A stretch of 64,000 nt of DNA from Paraburkholderia aspalathi. Its GTDB lineage: Bacteria; Pseudomonadota; Gammaproteobacteria; Burkholderiales; Burkholderiaceae. Within the stretch, counting starts at the first letter, position 1. Every line of letters starts with the position of its first letter. The stretch spans positions 492,680 to 556,679 of the forward strand of contig NZ_FPBH01000002.1 in NCBI RefSeq assembly GCF_900116445.1, given 5' to 3'. The translations under genes and the position numbers were made by a program. Below are positions 62,635-64,000 of this stretch, piece after piece. Under the pieces are notes generated by a model that had not been told where the DNA came from, ran no database searches, and was given only the letters and a program-made list of their open reading frames with translations.

Positions 62635-63204
62635 TTATTTGTCCGTGTCCAGCAATGTCTCAGCAGTCGTGACGGTGCAGTATTCCGGGTCGAGATTGGC
62701 AAGCGACATCGCGTGCACGTCTTCCGCGCTTCTCAGGTTTCCGTTCCAGTCCGTTCGATCAAACGTGAAACAGCAGTCGGATAGGAGATAGGTTGTGAAG
62801 CCCAGGTTGCCGGCCATGCGAACCGTCGCCTCGACAGAATTATTGGTGATGACGCCGACGACCACTAGCGTGTCATAGCCTTGCGCGCGGAGTTGCGCTT
62901 CCAGATTCGTATCAATGAAGGCATTATTGGTTCGCTTCGGGATCACAGGCTCGCCGGCGACAGGGGTGGCCTCAGGCTTGAAGTCATGTCCGCTTTGGCC
63001 CGGTCGATAGTGCGAGCCAGGTTCGGTGGAGTCGTGCCGAATGTGCCATACCGGCCAGCTGTTACTCCGCCAGTGGTCGAGCAAACGTGCAATTTGAATT
63101 TCCGCAAGCGGGTTGTTTCTGCGTCCCCAGCTTGGGTGGTCTATTGCTTTCTGAAGATCCACCAGCAAAAGGAGCGCTCCGGCCGGACGTAGCGAGGCAG
63201 TCAT
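62635..63204 (-). CDS. Isochorismatase-like hydrolase with Ser in place of the active-site Cys
   Basis: The 189-residue protein has the isochorismatase-like (cysteine hydrolase) fold: LLLVDLQKAI gives the catalytic Asp and PVIPKRTNNAF the Lys. In most members the nucleophile is the Cys of a TNxCV-type motif, but here the segment reads VVVGVITNNSVEATVRMAG, so Cys is replaced by Ser. Cys-free members (isochorismatase proper, PhzD) act on vinyl ethers without a nucleophile. It is read toward the LysR gene from the other strand (convergent). Substrate unknown. Confidence 0.88.
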   Translation of the reverse strand: MTASLRPAGALLLLVDLQKAIDHPSWGRRNNPLAEIQIARLLDHWRSNSWPVWHIRHDSTEPGSHYRPGQSGHDFKPEATPVAGEPVIPKRTNNAFIDTNLEAQLRAQGYDTLVVVGVITNNSVEATVRMAGNLGFTTYLLSDCCFTFDRTDWNGNLRSAEDVHAMSLANLDPEYCTVTTAETLLDTDK

Positions 63205-63433
63205 TTTTGGTTCTGCGTGAGGGAATGTTGTGGCGAAGCGATTCGATTCAGGACTTTACCGCAAGTCTGCTGCGAGCCTCGAATCTCGTTGTCTGATCGG
63301 CTTGGTACGGCCAACATGGGGTGAGCGGCAGACCTGTGGCGAGTAAGATTGATTGGACCACTCACGCCTTGATTTCCGTGCGTGTATCGATACGACTTAC
63401 ATAGACCGGATCCCTTCTCCTGACAGATACGCT
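63205..63433. other. Intergenic region before the broken Sel1 gene
   Basis: No gene is supported here; it contains only short frames. It separates the isochorismatase-like gene from the damaged Sel1-repeat locus. Confidence 0.4.
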
Positions 63434-63896
63434 ATGCAAATTCGCTTGACTAAAGCCTGTATTAACTTCATTGCCGTGCTGATCTCTTGCCTCCTCGCAG
63501 GTCAATCTGGCTGAGATGTACCTTCATGGATACGGCGTCCAACGTCACGAGGTAACGGCCACGTACTGGCTCCGCAAAGCGGCCAATCAAGGCGACGAGA
63601 GTGCTCAAACAAAGTTGGGCTTGATGCTAAAAAATGGCGCCGGCGTTCCGCAAAATCTGATCGCGGCATATGTCTGGCTAAAGATTGCTGAAACTACGCA
63701 TCCTGGATCGGTACTATCGTCCAAAACTGTCCTGCGACTCACTGTCGACTGCCGAGGAAATCGCACGGAACTGGAAAGTCGGAACGTTGGTGCTGGTGGA
63801 CGTGGTGCCAACAAGGCCGTCGTTGACGCCTTCCAACATCGCTTTTTTAAGTTCGGCAAAGTTGCTCATTTGAAGGTCTGTTATGCGGGAAACTGA
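63434..63896 (+). pseudogene. Broken Sel1-repeat protein gene
   Basis: An ATG at 63434 begins a signal-peptide-like sequence (MQIRLTKACINFIAVLISC) that hits a stop after 26 codons. In another frame, from about 63500, Sel1 repeats begin (LAEMYLHGYGV, then ATYWLRKAANQGDESAQTKLGLMLKNGAG and AAYVWLKIAE). After about 63700 the family-typical end (SLSTAEEIARNW) is in the third frame. Thus at least two frame changes, and a shortened N-terminal part, separate pieces of one gene. Sel1 proteins usually mediate protein interactions in the envelope. The gene is next to an insertion sequence end, which may explain the damage. Sequencing error at one site cannot be excluded. Confidence 0.7.
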
Positions 63897-63898
63897 AT

Positions 63899-64000
63899 GA
63901 CCCAAACGGGTCGAGGCTGTGTGAAAACGCATTGATCGCCTAAACTGAATCAACGCGTTTGGGTCGGGGGATTCATGAAGCGATTCGTTGAGGGCGAAGA
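63899..64000 (+). mobile_element. Left end of an IS1182/IS5-like insertion sequence, cut by window end
   Basis: The last bases start an open frame at 63975 (MKRFVEGE), which resembles the start of IS1182-type transposases. Upstream is TCGAGGCTGTGTGAAAACGC (63911-63930), typical of IS terminal sequence. GACCCAAACG (63899-63908) and CGTTTGGGTC (63956-63965) are exact complements, an inverted pair before the transposase start that could block read-through transcription. The exact left boundary and the target duplication cannot be fixed without the right end. The element lies directly after the broken Sel1 gene. Confidence 0.65.
63975..64000 (+). CDS. Transposase, N-terminal start only (3' end outside window)
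   Basis: Only eight complete codons are visible (MKRFVEGE), continuing past the window. The start resembles IS1182/IS5-family transposases, and the IS-like sequence just upstream supports this. Nothing about activity can be said. Confidence 0.55.

Noticed and set aside
63714..63953. Minus-strand 79-residue frame across the Sel1 remnant and IS end
   Set aside because: It crosses the IS border and has no start signals or known domain; likely chance.
1..64000. Transfer RNA or ribosomal RNA genes
   Set aside because: I saw no cloverleaf with conserved TTCGA arm and no rRNA-like segments while reading both strands; a tRNA search tool would be needed to be certain.

Overview
The window looks like an accessory, catabolism-rich stretch of a high-GC betaproteobacterial genome, most likely Burkholderiaceae and probably Paraburkholderia or a close relative. 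The reasons are GC-rich codon use, a DUF4148 secreted protein (a family concentrated in that group), a PF10118 hydrolase, many LysR/TetR/GntR/AraC regulators each beside a small enzyme set, and a general lack of housekeeping genes. The genus is inferred from gene content, not proven.

Layout. 1-5 kb: the end of a TetR regulator with a perfect operator, a short-chain dehydrogenase, a quinone oxidoreductase, a MurA paralogue and an epoxide hydrolase. 5-9 kb: a D-amino-acid cluster (FAD dehydrogenase, periplasmic binding protein, ornithine-cyclodeaminase-family enzyme, YheO/DauR-type regulator) that resembles the dauBAR D-arginine locus of Pseudomonas. 9.5-11.5 kb: a membrane diguanylate cyclase and an SRPBCC protein. 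11.5-20.4 kb: one long minus-strand operon for an amide- or nitrile-like substrate. It encodes a nitrilase-family enzyme, a complete branched-chain/urea-type ABC importer with a fused permease-ATPase, an amidase, an AmiC-like sensor and an AmiR-like ANTAR antiterminator. Its leader carries a promoter, two adjacent hairpins (one with the ANTAR hexaloop pattern) and an intrinsic terminator. 20.5-24.3 kb: an NmrA-like protein, a serine hydrolase, DUF4148 and a LysR. 24.3-29.4 kb: a sugar ABC importer with an L-fuconate-dehydratase-like enolase.

29.6-34.1 kb: LysR, a FrnE-like thiol oxidoreductase, a cupin, a class C beta-lactamase and DUF1993. 34.3-37.8 kb: a polyamine (gamma-glutamylputrescine) cluster. 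37.8-41 kb: methyltransferase, GNAT, SDR and AraC. 41-44.7 kb: an operon of an M24 peptidase, an alpha/beta hydrolase-SDR fusion and a PF10118 hydrolase behind a 20-bp palindrome. 45-48.5 kb: a ClC channel, MarR and an HPP-CBS protein tied together by two near-identical operator sites. 48.6-50.5 kb: an SDR divergent from an MmyB-type regulator. 51-52.5 kb: a secreted Gly/Ser-repeat protein. 52.8-56.2 kb: an oxygenase-like protein, PpnP and a GH54-like arabinofuranosidase lipoprotein. 57-63.2 kb: two aminotransferases, GntR, a hydrolase, an RraA-like protein, LysR and an isochorismatase-like protein. The right edge holds a broken Sel1-repeat gene and the left end of an insertion sequence.

The strongest candidate for something worth pursuing is the ANTAR-type leader RNA and the operon it is predicted to control (11494-20400). 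The GH54-like lipoprotein, the MarR double operator and the hydrolase-SDR fusion follow.
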